A DNA stretch of 64,000 nucleotides from Kitagawia praeruptora (GCA_037693485.1 CM075349.1:69233001-69297000), one strand, 5' to 3'; positions 22,881 to 34,300 are shown, counted from the first letter of the stretch. The notes: generated by a model not told the origin, from the sequence alone. Numbers and translations are program-made.

Positions 22881-23834
22881 TTAATGAGGATAAAAAGCAA
22901 ACAGATGCACATATCTACGAATTTCTAATATAAGCATATTGTGCAAATAAACCTTAGATTCATTGAAAGGTACAAAAACTTTCAAGAACCTATCATGCTC
23001 AAGAGACTTGGAAACATCAAAATAGCTAGAAAAGTTGTCAGAATAATCATTATAAGTACGACTCATATAATCCTCCCAAATCGGATCCTTATACTCTACA
23101 GCAAGATTTTCAACTTCCTCAATCTTAACTTCCTTCTCTTTTATAATTGGACACTCATCAATTTTAATCTCGTCTACCAATGTATTAACCTCAAAATTTT
23201 CTAAATTTGGTAGAATTTCAATTGCATCCAAATTATCATTAATGCGCATGGGACAATTATCAACTACACAAGTAGACTCATCAGACACAACATTATCATC
23301 AATTGCTAAACAAGAATCATGGCATAGAGGAAAATTTACACAAGGGGGAGTTCTATAACAACCTTCATACCACACTGCTCGAACTTCCCAAATAAAATTA
23401 TTTAGTTTAGCATTCTCCTCGTACCAAGCTATTGAATCACATGGAATATCATTGTCACTAGCAATCTCTAAAGTTGGTTCATCAAAAACTCCCAAAGAAA
23501 GTAAAGGAGGATTAGACTGAGTTCCTTGAATCATTTTATTGAGCGCAATCTCCCAATCAGCAGGTAAAGAAGGATTAGACTGAGTTAAACTCGTATCAAC
23601 ATCATTATACATATATGGATAAAGATCATCATGATATTGATTTTCAAATGAATACGAATAATCATTGCTAGGGGCATATGGAGTATAAAATGAGTTCTCA
23701 GAATAGAACGAATTCACCTGATATGCATTACAATCCTCATAAGCATTGAATTGTGGGTAAGGATTGAAGTCTTGATATTGTTCCTGACTGTTGTAGAAAT
23801 TCTGAGCATTGTTCCAACCAAAGTTGTACTCCAT
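22881..23834 (-). CDS. Element C internal ORF, 317 aa, unknown
   Basis: A single long frame from ATG 23834, starting about 140 bp inside the PBS, ends at 22881. The N-terminal 90 residues are extremely rich in Tyr, Asn, Asp, Gln and Ser (for example NFYNSQEQYQDFNPYPQFNA), a low-complexity, prion-like composition. The middle has several Cys residues (CYRTPPCVNFPLCHDSC at about residues 160-175). The C-terminal third is acidic (EKEVKIEEVENLAVEYKD). There is no transmembrane segment, zinc knuckle or protease motif. I do not recognise a family. Position corresponds to gag in non-autonomous Tat-like elements, so a gag-derived or accessory protein is possible. Confidence 0.6.
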   Translation of the reverse strand: MEYNFGWNNAQNFYNSQEQYQDFNPYPQFNAYEDCNAYQVNSFYSENSFYTPYAPSNDYSYSFENQYHDDLYPYMYNDVDTSLTQSNPSLPADWEIALNKMIQGTQSNPPLLSLGVFDEPTLEIASDNDIPCDSIAWYEENAKLNNFIWEVRAVWYEGCYRTPPCVNFPLCHDSCLAIDDNVVSDESTCVVDNCPMRINDNLDAIEILPNLENFEVNTLVDEIKIDECPIIKEKEVKIEEVENLAVEYKDPIWEDYMSRTYNDYSDNFSSYFDVSKSLEHDRFLKVFVPFNESKVYLHNMLILEIRRYVHLFAFYPH

Positions 23835-23971
23835 CTAGTCTCTCTCCTCAAAACCTGTTTAAGTTGTCTACCTCAAAGAACCTGTAGACACACCAAAGAA
23901 AGAAAAGAAAAATATATACAAAGATAAAATCTAAACAATAAGAAACAATTAACCTAAACTCAACTATACTG

Positions 23972-23992
23972 CCTTCCCCGGCAGCGGTGCCA
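23972..23992 (-). other. Primer-binding site of element C
   Basis: The reverse strand reads TGGCACCGCTGCCGGGGA right after the LTR end. It resembles the tRNA-type PBS common in Ty3/gypsy Tat-like elements. Confidence 0.75.
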
Positions 23993-23995
23993 ATT

Positions 23996-25243
23996 TGTTA
24001 GTAGTATTTTTATGTGTTCGTTCGCAGGGAAAGACTGAATGTAATATCAAGTTCAAGTTTCTTATCTCTCACAATTTAGAAGTGTAGAAGAATGTTGTGT
24101 TTGTTTATAAACTAAATTAAACTAAACTAAATTAAACTAATTATCAATCGAGAATAAAATATATGAGGAAAACAATCCAAGAACTGGGGTTCTTCACTTG
24201 ATTTCAATGCACATTCAATATCTATGTGATGTCTACGTTCTTACTCTGCTGAAAACAATTCTTCTAAGGTTATAATGTTCTCTTCCAAGATACAATATAA
24301 TGTCTACAACTATACCCTAATTGTCACTTCCGTGATACAATCAAAGACAATCATAAACTATTAAGCTCCAAGAATTATAAGTCTCACAACTCTCCTATTA
24401 ATCTTCCAATCAAATATTCGAGTTATGTCTGTTAAATCATGTACTAAAATTGCAACTCCTCTTCCAAGTTATTACAATCCCTAAAATCCAATCAAAGGTT
24501 CATGACTCCCCTAATTGTGTTAAGCCCTCAATAACAGATCAACAATGCAAGAAAATCACAAATAATTAAACACACATGAATACCAAGGAATACTACCCAA
24601 TCCTCAGATTAGAGAATTAGTTACGCATATTTAATAAAGAAAACATAATAATAATGATAATGAATGAAAACATAATATTGAAGAAAGAATTGAAGATCGA
24701 AAGTACCTTGATACGATTACAAGCTATGAATTGTTAGCTATGAATTGTTATGATTTACAATGGTAGGATGTGTTTAAATAGGCTCTACAAATCTTGCCTA
24801 GCAAGAAATTGCCTTCTATTACAATTAGGATTTAAAGAAGGTACCCAAAACTGCCCAGAATACAATTAGAATTAGAAAAAGGGCAAAACAGTAAATTCCC
24901 AGCCTTCTTTAACAAGATCACGTGCGCGATTTAATTCAGCTTATTTCTTGCACTTGTTTCCTATCCCAGGTTGTAGAAAATCTCTCAAGCTTCGCGTGGG
25001 CAGTAAGATCGCTGAAAACGGACTTCTAGAACTCCAGATATGGCCAAAACAGTATAAGCTGCGCAGCCTTCCCGGAAAATCCGAATTTTAATCAATTAAA
25101 TCTCCAAAAACGACAAAAGCTTAGATATTCTTGCAAACCTGCACAACTACACAAAACACATCAAAACTACACAAACTTAAGTCCAAAACAATCAATTTAA
25201 GCTGATATAGAATGTTCCAAGTGGATATAAAATCCACTTATCA
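23996..25243 (-). repeat. 5' LTR of element C
   Basis: 1,248 bp, followed by the TSD ATTTT at 25244-25248. Confidence 0.9.
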
Positions 25244-26559
25244 ATTTTCTTAGTGGAATCCATAAATAAATTGAGTTGAAGTTGCTTGCTTGAAATGGGT
25301 TATGTGGGTTATTTAGTTGAAATAACTTAAGTCCCACATAGAATTGGTAATGAAAGGTTGGTGACTTTATATAGCTCCATGTGCAAGTGTAGTGCACAAC
25401 TACTAAGACATGTGGGTGTGCATGGATGTAGAGTGGGCGTCTCGCACACACACACACACGCGTCGCCGCCCGGCTCGCCACGACATGACTCGGGTCGGGT
25501 TGGGTCGGGTCGAAGGGTGATTTGGGCGAATGTCTCGGCGTCTCGCGTACGCGAGGCGACCTGGACGAGAAATTTTATTACCTGGAATATTGATTTATTT
25601 TAACAGAACATCAGATTTTATATGTTACTACTGTTGTATCAATACTTGGATTATTGAGCTGATCAGACATCAAATCCTGATGGACAGACTCTGAACATAA
25701 CCCAATACTGATGGGCATCAGATCCTGACGGACTAAAATCCTGATGGGTCAGATATTGATGATGACCAATCCTGATGGATCTCAGATAAATACTGATGCA
25801 GTTAATGAAATTAAATCAGAATATTTACTTTCCTTTTAAGGCATATCTCTTATGTTTTATTTTTGGGTATTATATATATCAAAGATACAACGTTGAGAAT
25901 GATGATATACGTTAAGGAAAAACCCTTGGTTGCAATTACTCTCTGTTCTCCCTCAATACATACAGTTAGATAAATAATTCTCAGGCGAACTGAGGTGCTA
26001 GTCGTCGTTGATCTCTGGTGTATCTGTGAACACATTGATCTGTGCTTTTTTATCCTAGAAGTAATATTGTTGCATCCCAACACAGTGTAAGTGGGGCAAT
26101 ATTCTCTTCAAGAACAGTCAAGTCCTCTCGAAGGGTTTGGCGACTCAGCTGTTCTTCTCTCTCTTATCAGTAGTTGCTAAATCTTCTGTGAGAGATAAGT
26201 ATTCTTGCCTTTCTTGTTATTATACAGTCTCTGATTATACTTTGTTTTGCCTTCGTGATTTGTTTTGTTAATTGGTTATATACCTGTTCTTGTTTTAATA
26301 TATATATAACTGCCTCATTGTTGCTGTAGTTAAATTATACCCAACAACAGCTAGGTGATGAAGATTAGTAAATAATATGAAGCACCAAAGTGCTTATAAT
26401 ATGGGTGTAGATGTAAATAAGACAATATGCGATATGTATATATAATAAGTTTTGTAGGTGTGAGAGAACGTATCCTGGAGAGCCATCCAAGCATTATTCC
26501 ATAAAGTCATTCAAAGCATTTTGAGCAATATCATCATCCAGTCGAAGAAGGTCATATCT

Positions 26560-27190
26560 ACCATGTCTTCTAGAGAGTATCCCCCTCAAAGGGGGTCATT
26601 TTCCTCAGAATTTTATAAATTCGGGATACCCTCCTCAAAGGAGGTCGTTCCCCATATCAGAAATACCCTCCTCACAGGAGGTGGATTTTCCGAAGATCGT
26701 ACCTTGATGAGGCGCCGGAAGTACGAACATCCCCCCCGGAAGTATGGTTTTTGCAAGGATTTTATAATTCGGGATACCCTTCTCAAATGAAGTCGTTCCC
26801 CATATCAGAAATACCCTCCTCACAGGAGGTGTATTTTCTGAAGATATCTTCATTCTTACTAAGACTCTCCTTAGAGGAGATCGTCTTTTCACAAAAAATA
26901 AGGAAGACCCTCCTTAGAGGAGGTCATCTTTCCAAAGCCATATCAATATCCCAAGATTCCAAAGGTCTTCTAAAAAATATCAGCAGCATCCAGATGGTCT
27001 TCCAAAAATATAACCTCACAAGAAAGGGTCTTCCAAAATATTACCCTCATTAAAAGAGAGTCTTCCAAAATAATTACCCCTGCAAAGGAGGGCCTTCTAA
27101 AATAAAAAACTCTTCGAATAAGTGCCTTCCAAAATAATTACCCCTGCAAAGGAGAGCCTTCCAAAATAATAAAATCTTTAATTAAGAGCC
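26560..27190 (-). repeat. Tandem hairpin array in element B copy 1
   Basis: About 15 imperfect units of 30-40 bp, each with a short inverted repeat. Examples are ACCCTCCTCAAAGGAGGTCG (about 26628), ACCCTCCTCACAGGAGGTGG (about 26663), ACCCTTCTCAAATGAAGTCG (about 26777), ACTCTCCTTAGAGGAGATCG (about 26863) and ACCCTCCTTAGAGGAGGTCA (about 26909). A second subtype with CTTCCAAAATA spacers (about 27000-27190) includes TACCCCTGCAAAGGAGGGC. Stem bases change in matched pairs between units. The array sits in the non-coding interior of the element; its function is unknown. Confidence 0.8.
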
Positions 27191-27765
27191 TTCCAAAATC
27201 ATGTACCACGAAGATTACACCTAAAATCTTGAAAATCTTCACAATTCAAATTCTGCCCAGATCTGTTTTTGACGTTTTTGTCCTTCTAAACGATTTTTTC
27301 TTGAAAAACACAAAACACGAAAGTTGTAGAGAACGAAAAGACATTTCCGACGATATAAGGCTCATCCAAAACAGACTTATAACGAATCAGGAATCAAAGA
27401 AAACGTCTGCTGTTTGATTTCTTGATGCTGAAAAACGAGATCTGATTGTTTTTTGTGATTTCGAGAATAGATCGATATATAATCTGAGAAAACTCAAAAA
27501 ACGAAAGTTATAGGCAATTTAACAAGCTTTCCGAATCATTAAAAATCATCAAAATCCAACATGTAATGAATTTACTACGAATTTTATAAGATAACAGATT
27601 GGTATGGACAAAATCATAAGAAAACTTATCTTAATTCGGAATAGAGCCGCCGCCTCCACCGCTTAGTTCCTCCATTAAAGCAGCTCCAGATCCATAATAA
27701 CCCCCCATGCGTGTGATTTGATTGTCCTCCACAATCAAAATATATCCCCTCCTTCTAGCGCCAAT
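27191..27765 (-). other. Leader-proximal interior of element B copy 1 with PBS
   Basis: The PBS (minus strand, about 27746-27763) is next to the 5' LTR. After it the minus strand opens a short frame ending in a Gly-rich stretch (EELSGGGGGSIPN, stop at 27631), a remnant of a gag start comparable to that at 7465. The rest (27191-27630) is AT-rich with no coding signal. Confidence 0.55.
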
Positions 27766-28247
27766 TGTTAACGGAGGAATTTGGTGATAACAAATTTCGG
27801 AGGTTGCTGGAATAACGAAATCATGAAAATAGGGGGATTTGGGATTTTTGGATGTTTGGGGCTGGACTTGAGAGGTGTCTCGATTTGTCTCGTGTATCGG
27901 ATCCTTTTTCAAGATGCCTGCGTACCTTATATTTATAAGGATCAAGCCAACGCAGTTCTGTGAAATTGATTTGTGTCTATCCCTTAGAGACTTTAGGGAT
28001 AAACTTCGTTAATCTGGGTAATTACTGATTTTATCTGATTTAATCTTATCGTTGTGATATCTTCCTGATTTGAAAAATATCGTTTGGAGATATTTTTCGT
28101 TATTGATTAATTGAGATTGATTCTTTCCTTATTTCAGGGAGATGATAAAACTTAGCGATTAAGTTATTATTATTAATCTGAATTAATAATTAGTAAATAT
28201 TAGGAAATTTTGGAGATAATTGAGGCAACCAAAAATATAGCGTAACA
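27766..28247 (-). repeat. 5' LTR of element B copy 1
   Basis: 482 bp. The sense-strand TATA box is the complement of 27930-27937, in the same GGCTTGATCC context as the other copies. Confidence 0.9.
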
Positions 28248-28724
28248 CAATTCATGCAGCTGTTTGCACTTGGCAATAAAGTTTAAAATGCTGTTGGAAA
28301 GAGTTATAGCAGTTTTTTTAATTTACAGATTATGCTGCCGAAATGACCACTTAAATATTGTCTATGAACAATTCTTATAATCTGAACCCCTAATTTGCCA
28401 GTGGTTATTAGGCATCTACTGCTATGTGTTGCAGCATCTAGAAAAGCTTCAGGAGTTCTGGTCTACGTTAAATGTTATTGATCACAATCTTTAAATTGTT
28501 GATCCAAAACAGCCAAGGCATGCTAATTGTTATCGTCAAATCATATGGGTAATCATTTTGATGATATTTAAATCTACTTATCTATTTGATTAAATATCAT
28601 TAAAATTCAATTAAATTTATTTCTACATAGAGACGTAAAATAACTAATGATTAATCTTTCAACCTAATTTTTCTGACCATTCCGATTCTAGCTAGACTAT
28701 AAGCAGCTAGCTCGATGGTAGTTC

Positions 28725-28759
<35 letters not shown>

Positions 28760-29559
28760 CTCTCAACTGTTCTCCTTCGTCCGTTCCTCCGATGCCACCA
28801 GGCACGATCTCGTCTTCATCATCCAGATCTGACCACTCGAGTTGTTGGAATTATGTGTGTTTGTATACGTATAGATGCTGGGTGTAAATTTGTTTGTTTT
28901 ATTTTTTTGCGAGGCATTGGAGAAGAAATTGAAGATTTGAACAATCTGAGTTTTAATTAAAACATGGATTCGTGTAGTGAATTGTAAGAAATGAATTGAA
29001 AAAATGGATTACAAAAATTAAATATTGAATTTTCTGGTGATTTTTGGGCTTCCGGTGGTGATTTGTTGGTGGTGGCCGGAGATGGGGGCGGTGATAGAGT
29101 GGTTTGTGGTGGTTTTGGTTGTGGTGATTTTCGTTATTTGGTGGTGATTTTTGTTGGTGGTGGCAGCAGTGCGGTGGTCGGAGGTGGCGGACTGTGGTGA
29201 TTTTTGTTTACAGCCGGTGATTTTTGTTGGTGATGGTGGCGGTAGTGCAATGATTTTCGTTATTTGGTGGTGATTTTTGTGTTTCTAGTGGTGATTTCTG
29301 GTTTGGCGGTGATAAGTTTATGTTTGCCGGTGGTGATTTTCTGGTGGTCGCCGGAGGTGGTGGTGGTCGTCGGTGGTGGTTGCCGGTGGTGGTGGGTGGT
29401 TGAATTAGAAAGAAGATGGTAAAATCCCAAATATAATTGATTAAAATATTAAATGAATGGTAAGAGATGAATATAATTTATTTAAATGAGTGAATATGAT
29501 TAGATCTCATATCTCACCATAAGTGGTGGTTCTCACCTGAGCAAGACCCTAATTATATA
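28248..29559. other. Flanking DNA with (TC)n and a GGT-rich minisatellite
   Basis: No supported gene. A (CT)n run lies at about 28730-28756 and a GGTGGTG/CCGG-rich degenerate minisatellite at about 29037-29400 (units like GGTGGTGATTTTTG and GGTGGTCGCCGG). A short open frame starts at 28715 within the CT run, but most of its length is simple repeat and it has no family resemblance. Confidence 0.5.
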
Positions 29560-29798
29560 CTCCCTCTGTTTTATTCAATAGTTTACATTTGCGGACCAAT
29601 TTCCGGAACGGATTTTAAGGTACATTTTAAGGATAGTTCTATAACTTATTTTTGATATTTTCTTTTTTTGTATAAAAATAGGATTGTTCTATTTTTATAC
29701 AGAAAAAGAAAATATCAAAAATAAGTTATTTAACTATCCTTAAAATGCGTGTCAGATACGTAGTTTTTTATGTAAAGAAATGAATGAGACGGAGGGAG
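29560..29798. mobile_element. Stowaway-type MITE 2
   Basis: Ends CTCCCTCTGTTTTATTCA and GAATGAGACGGAGGGAG form terminal inverted repeats, with TA on both sides (29558-29559 and 29799-29800). The 239 bp fold into a long hairpin with inner arms AAAAATAGGATTG and their complement. Non-autonomous. Confidence 0.88.
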
Positions 29799-29800
29799 TA

Positions 29801-30089
29801 TATGTTGTTCGCGATATATTTAGGAAATGATGGATTTTAGTTTAAAAATATAAAAAAGATGATATATTTTAACTGAAAATGTAATCGATTAGCTATTAGT
29901 TATTATAATATTATTATTTTATTTTACTTAAATAAAGCTACCCGAATAAGTTTTACTATAAAAAAATAAAAAAATAAAAAAGATAACGTATTTTAACTGG
30001 AAAAGGTAATTGATTAATTATTAGTAATTACAATTATAATTATAATATTTTATTTTATTAAATATAATTGTCTATAAGTAAAAATTTTA
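29801..30089. other. AT-rich flank, nothing recognised
   Basis: Poly(A/T)-rich DNA between MITE 2 and the SIRE-1 element. It ends in the TSD TTTTA at 30085-30089. Confidence 0.5.
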
Positions 30090-30604
30090 TGTTAGGTCGA
30101 ATACACAATAAGCAATCAAATACTGTATGAGTAACTTAACAAGAACACACTGTTTAACAATTAAAAACTGTTTGGAATTAATAATTCCTCTCTCAGTGAT
30201 GTAAATATCACAGAGAGCTTCTTAGGTTACAATCAATGAATTTCTCAATGTTCGATTACCCTTCTAGGGTTAACCTAACTGTATTTATAGAACATACAGC
30301 TTCGTACAATCAGTAACTGATTCTCCTATAATCAAGCTATACAATTGATATCAATCACGATTGCTCTAGTCTTCCAAGTCAACTCAATCTCTTTGACAGC
30401 TTTCCAATCTTCAAAGATATTGCTTCCATATTTATCTTGCATCAACCTTTAAACACTGTTGACTCTTCAGACAATACCGCTACAGAGTTTAACAACCTCT
30501 GTTGCGCTTCCAGTCAGTGTTTAACTAAACTCTGACTGCTTCCAGCTAAACTCTGTTTTGTCACTACAGCTTCCAAACACTGTTCTCATCAATCATTTCT
30601 AACA
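30090..30604 (-). repeat. 3' LTR of SIRE-1
   Basis: Starts TGTTAGGTCGAATACAC and ends ATTTCTAACA (+ strand). The sense TATA box CTATAAATA is the complement of 30282-30290. Six copies of the word AAAC(A/T)CTG or its complement lie upstream of it in the sense direction (30450-30585). Confidence 0.95.
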
Positions 30605-30615
30605 ATCTCCCCCAA
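30605..30615 (-). other. Polypurine tract of SIRE-1
   Basis: The minus strand reads TTGGGGGAGAT immediately before the 3' LTR. Confidence 0.75.
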
Positions 30616-30775
30616 CTTGTCCATTAGCAAAAATGTACAAGTTTACAGTAAATGATGATGTCAAAACAAATACAAAGTTTACAGTGTTTAATCATACAAA
30701 CAGAGTTTAAGCTATTACTTAACAAATTCTACAGAAAATAAGAAAAATTCTTACAGACTTTAATTTCTAATCTCT

Positions 30776-31335
30776 TGAAGATCAGGCATTGTTCTGAGAT
30801 AGTCTATAAGCAACCTTCTTTCAGCATTTTCAAGCTCTATCTACATAGCTTCCTTGATTTCTCTCAACTGAGGATCATTCTCATCAGTTTGATAGATAGC
30901 AGCTCTAAGATCGTAGATTTTGTTTCTTCTCATTTCATTTCCCAGCCTTATGTACTTCACTTCTTCAGACTTTACATTGAAATCCAGAACAGTAACTCCA
31001 AGATCAGTCTTCAGTTTTGTAGTCCCTTTCTCCATTTCTATCAGATTTCCATTCCAATCTCTGTATTTAGGAACATACTTGCTGTTGAATTTCATTTGCC
31101 TTCTTGCAAGGTTTTGAATCATTCTTTGTCTAAGCACATTTGCAACTGACTGAGCTCTTTGATTTCTCACTCTGAAAATATACAGAACATATTCAAGTTC
31201 TTCCCAGTATTTTAATTCGATATCTTTTTCAGAAACTTTAAATACTGTTCTATCAGCCATGAAATATAGCAAGAAATCCTTCTCTAGACTCTTCTGATAT
31301 ACAAGCTGTACTGACTCCAGTTTGTCTAAACTCTC
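30776..31335 (-). CDS. SIRE-1 additional ORF, C-terminal continuation
   Basis: In the same frame as the 1051-codon ORF upstream and separated from it only by a TAA (31336-31338). It reads on through MADRTVFKVSEKDIELKYWE to a TAG at about 30841, then stays open to a TAA at about 30776. Both internal stops sit where the surrounding frame is otherwise open, so the whole is most simply one ORF of about 1,240 codons with two nonsense mutations. Alternatively it is a separate small ORF starting at 31257. The content is basic and helical (RQRMIQNLARRQMKFNSKYV) with no recognised domain. Confidence 0.6.
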
Positions 31336-34300
31336 TTAAGTGACACCACGACCTGCAACAGACAGTGAAGAAGGATCTCTGGGACCAACATATTGCCTTT
31401 TATCTCTGTGTGAGCCTATGCCTCCTTTGTTGTATCCAACTTTACCAGATAAAGCTCTACCATCAGTAAAATCCATTGGAATTGTAGCTTCTAGTCTTGA
31501 GTCATGAAGAGCACCTTTATTAAATGTTGATTTCAACTGAGAAGACAATAATGGTGTGGTCACAACTTGTACAGCAACAGAGGTTGTGTCTTCATTTTTC
31601 TGTACAACATGTGTATCAACAGAGGTTGTAACAATACTTTTCAGCTTTTGCTTAGCTTCTGCATCTGTTGGTTTTCTAAATACTTGCATTCTTTGATTTG
31701 TACCAACCGGTTCTTTGATTTGAATGCCTTTAAGAACAGGCTTTGCAGCTTTAGCAACTTTCACATTCTTCTTTGCTTTTTCAGACTTTAGAGCTTTCAA
31801 ATGCTTTTCTTGTAAACTCTTCTCTTCAGCTTTAGCATCTTCTAAAGTAACTCCTTCTGCATTCTCTTCCATGAAAAGCTTAACAGCTAACTCCTCATCA
31901 GTCTTTGGATCTGAAATTAATTCCAAACTCTTGGTTTTTGAAGTACCTTGAGTTTCAGTGTTTATTCCAACAGACTGTGACTTAAGAGATTTGCCAGATC
32001 TCAGAGTTTGCCTTTCAGAGTTTAAGATCTTACTCTTATCACTTGCCCCTCCATCTCTAGCATCATCCTTTTGAGTCAGAGTTTGAGAAACTTTGCATTT
32101 AGACTTAGCAACTCTCTCCCCCTTTTTGACATCATCAGGAATGAGTATTGATGTAATGAGCTCCAATGAGTTAGCAATGGAATCCACCTTAGAAAATAAA
32201 GCAGTTTGATTTTCTTCAACTTTTCCTAGCCTGGCAAAGAGAGTGTCTTGAACTTTAGACAGCTGGACAGCTTTTATTTTGGACTCTCTTTCCATCTTCA
32301 ATTCTCTTGACTGTATCTCAGTCTTTAAAGAAACAATCTCTTGTTTTGTTTCAGCAAAATTGCCTTCCAGAGTCTTGACTTGTACCACAGTTGCCTTTAA
32401 ACAGGATAAGATTTCTGGATTTGAAATTTGCTTTGCAGTTTGCTTAACAAACTCAGCTGCTCTCCCTTTTGGAAAAATACAGTCTTGTTTATACCAATTT
32501 TCAGCAGATTTAGCAAGATGCTCTAATTCAACTGCATGAGATGGACAAGGCTGATCAAAAGGTGTATGCTTATTATCTGTCTGTGCTGGTGCACTCACAA
32601 AAGAATCAGAGTTTGTACTACTATCAGATTCATCTTCAGCACTTGCATCTTTAGCTTGGACATCTTTTAAAGAACCACTGTTCTGAGCAGTGTCAGCCAC
32701 AGTTTCTTCAACAACTTCTGTAACCTTTTCCATAGTCACCTCATGTTGCACAGGCTCTGCAACAGAGTTTGCCACAGCTTCAACAGGTATGGATTCAGAA
32801 ATTATCTTAGTTGTCTGATCAACTTCATCACCTTTGTCTGCAATAGGAGAAGCAGTAGATACCAACTCTGTGTGTGATGCTGCAACTTCAGGAACATTTA
32901 CTGCAGGCTCATCAGCTACACCAGGAGCATCAACATGATCAACAGGTGAGATAGGATCAAGAATTGAATCAAGAACATCATGCACTGGTGAAAAACCATC
33001 TCTGTGATCCTCTTCTACAGGCATTTTATCCTCTGTAGGTATTTCACCATTCACAGTATCCTCTGCAGGCATTTCAACCTCTGCAGGTATTTCAACTTTG
33101 TCAGCCACAATATCCTCTGCAGGCATTTCAACCTCTGCAGGTATTTCAACTTTGTCAGCCACAATATCCTCTGCAGGCATTTCAACCTCTGCAGGTATTT
33201 CAACATTCACTGTAACCTCAACAGTAGGTGTTTGCTGTGAAACCACCTCTGGAGCTTCAATAACATTCTCTTCATCTGAATCAGAAAGAATTAATCTCCT
33301 CTTCTTGATTGGAGGCACTACAATCTCCTCTTCATCTTCACTTGAGCTCTCTCTTGGAGGTGAAAGTGAAGGTCTGTTTGCCTTTTGTTTCTTCCTTCTT
33401 GTATAAACAGCTCCAGGTAGTGTCTGTTTAGCCTTTGAGTGTTTAGTGTTTTGGGCGGTGTGTTTCTTTCTCTTTGGCTTGGTTTTGGCTGTTTCAGTAG
33501 GTGCTGGCTCAGAGTTTAAAGATTCAGTGGTTAAGGTTTCAGTGTTTAATGGTGGAGAGTTTATGGGTGAAGAGTTTAAGGTTTCTGGTTGTGGTTGATG
33601 AGATGTAGTAGGTACAGTGGTTGTGGGTGTTGTTGGTGTTGGTTCAGAGTTTATGGTGTCTAATGGTTCAGGCATTTGTTGTGGTGATTGAGAATCTTGA
33701 GGTTGGTTAACATAGTTCTGTAAGGCTAAAGGCATAAACATATCTGGTATTTGCTGTTTAGTAACATCTTTGTTTGTCAAATCAGAAAACATTCTTTTAG
33801 CAACTTGAAAAGGCTGAATCACATCAGCTTCATCAATTTGAATGTTAGGCACACAGGCAGTAAATAGCAATTGACAAAAACGAGCAAAATAGACAGTAGT
33901 AGTCTCAGACAAACGTTCTCCCAAGTTCATTAGCACTAGTCTACCAAAATCAAAATTACCTCCATATAATAGAGCATGACCAATTTGGAGAGTATCAAGA
34001 GGAAGTGCATCCCAGTTTGTTGTCTTCTTTCCAAAAGCTCTTGTGATGCAATCGAAAAAGAAACTCCATTCCTTTCTCAAACTTGGCCGTCTCAAAGACC
34101 CTATCTTATTCAAGTTTCCTGCACATCCAATTTGCTCCAACATTGTCCTCAAGCGATCATGACCAACAACACTGTAAGAAGTGTGTGTCTCAAAATCTAG
34201 AACATCCCTAACAGTAGTTGGAGTAATGATATACTCTGATTCATCATGAGTGAAAGTAATTGTAGGAGTGCCAGACTCTTCTCCATCATCATATACAGAG

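Larger units (their letters stand above)
19376..25243 (-). mobile_element. LTR retrotransposon C, non-autonomous (LARD-like), minus strand
   Basis: LTRs at 19376-20603 and 23996-25243. A perfect TSD ATTTT lies at 19371-19375 and 25244-25248. The PBS TGGCACCGCTGCCGGGGA (complement of about 23975-23992) adjoins the right LTR and a purine tract TTAAGTTTGGGGGTGTT (complement of 20604-20620) adjoins the left LTR, so the element reads right to left. The interior of 3.4 kb has one 317-codon ORF and no pol. The reverse-strand phrase GGGAGGCAACCCACGC (about 22810-22825) resembles a sequence common near the end of gag-type ORFs in plant Tat/Athila-like elements (from memory). The LTRs differ at about a dozen sites plus one indel, so the insertion is fairly recent. 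Confidence 0.9.
13303..26346 (+). mobile_element. Copia retrotransposon (Tork-like), defective
   Basis: LTRs begin TGTTA(G/A)AAAATGGAAA and end ATTATACCCAACA. A perfect duplication ACAGC lies at 13298-13302 and 26347-26351. The polypurine tract CGTGGGGGAT (19239-19248) precedes the right LTR. Gene order gag, protease, integrase, RT, RNase H is Copia-type. The coding region has a frameshift after gag, an in-frame TGA between integrase and RT, a frameshift in RT and a changed RT active site. The right LTR is itself opened by element C. Lineage assignment within Copia is tentative. Confidence 0.93.
19249..26346 (+). repeat. Right LTR of the Copia element, split by element C
   Basis: Colinear with 13303-14563 in two pieces, 19249-19375 and 25249-26346. 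Element C lies between them with TSD ATTTT. Confidence 0.9.
12735..28247 (-). mobile_element. LTR retrotransposon B copy 1, non-autonomous, hairpin-bearing
   Basis: LTRs at 12735-13216 and 27766-28247 start TGTTAACGGAGGAATTTGG and end GCGTAACA. The flanking 5 bp are TAATT and CAATT (one mismatch). The PBS (TGGCGCTAGAAGGAGGGG on the minus strand) adjoins the right LTR and the polypurine tract (minus AACTGGGGGTAGT, about 13217-13230) adjoins the left LTR, so the element is minus-strand. Its own interior is only about 1.5 kb (13217-13302 and 26347-27765) and encodes no pol. It contains a tandem hairpin array (26560-27190). A Copia element sits at 13303-26346. A second copy begins at 46717. Confidence 0.9.

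Noticed and set aside
26560..27190. CRISPR-like reading of the spaced palindromic repeats
   Set aside because: Spacing is irregular, repeats diverge, spacers are related to one another, and the context is a plant LTR element. There are no cas genes.
28715..28960. 81-codon ORF starting in the CT repeat
   Set aside because: The first third is a Ser-Leu run from (CT)n, and the rest has no family resemblance. A 5' leader of a gene is possible but no gene follows.
33004..33406. Repetitive ORFs antisense to the SIRE-1 additional ORF
   Set aside because: They arise from the 54-bp repeat that encodes the 18-residue repeat on the sense strand.
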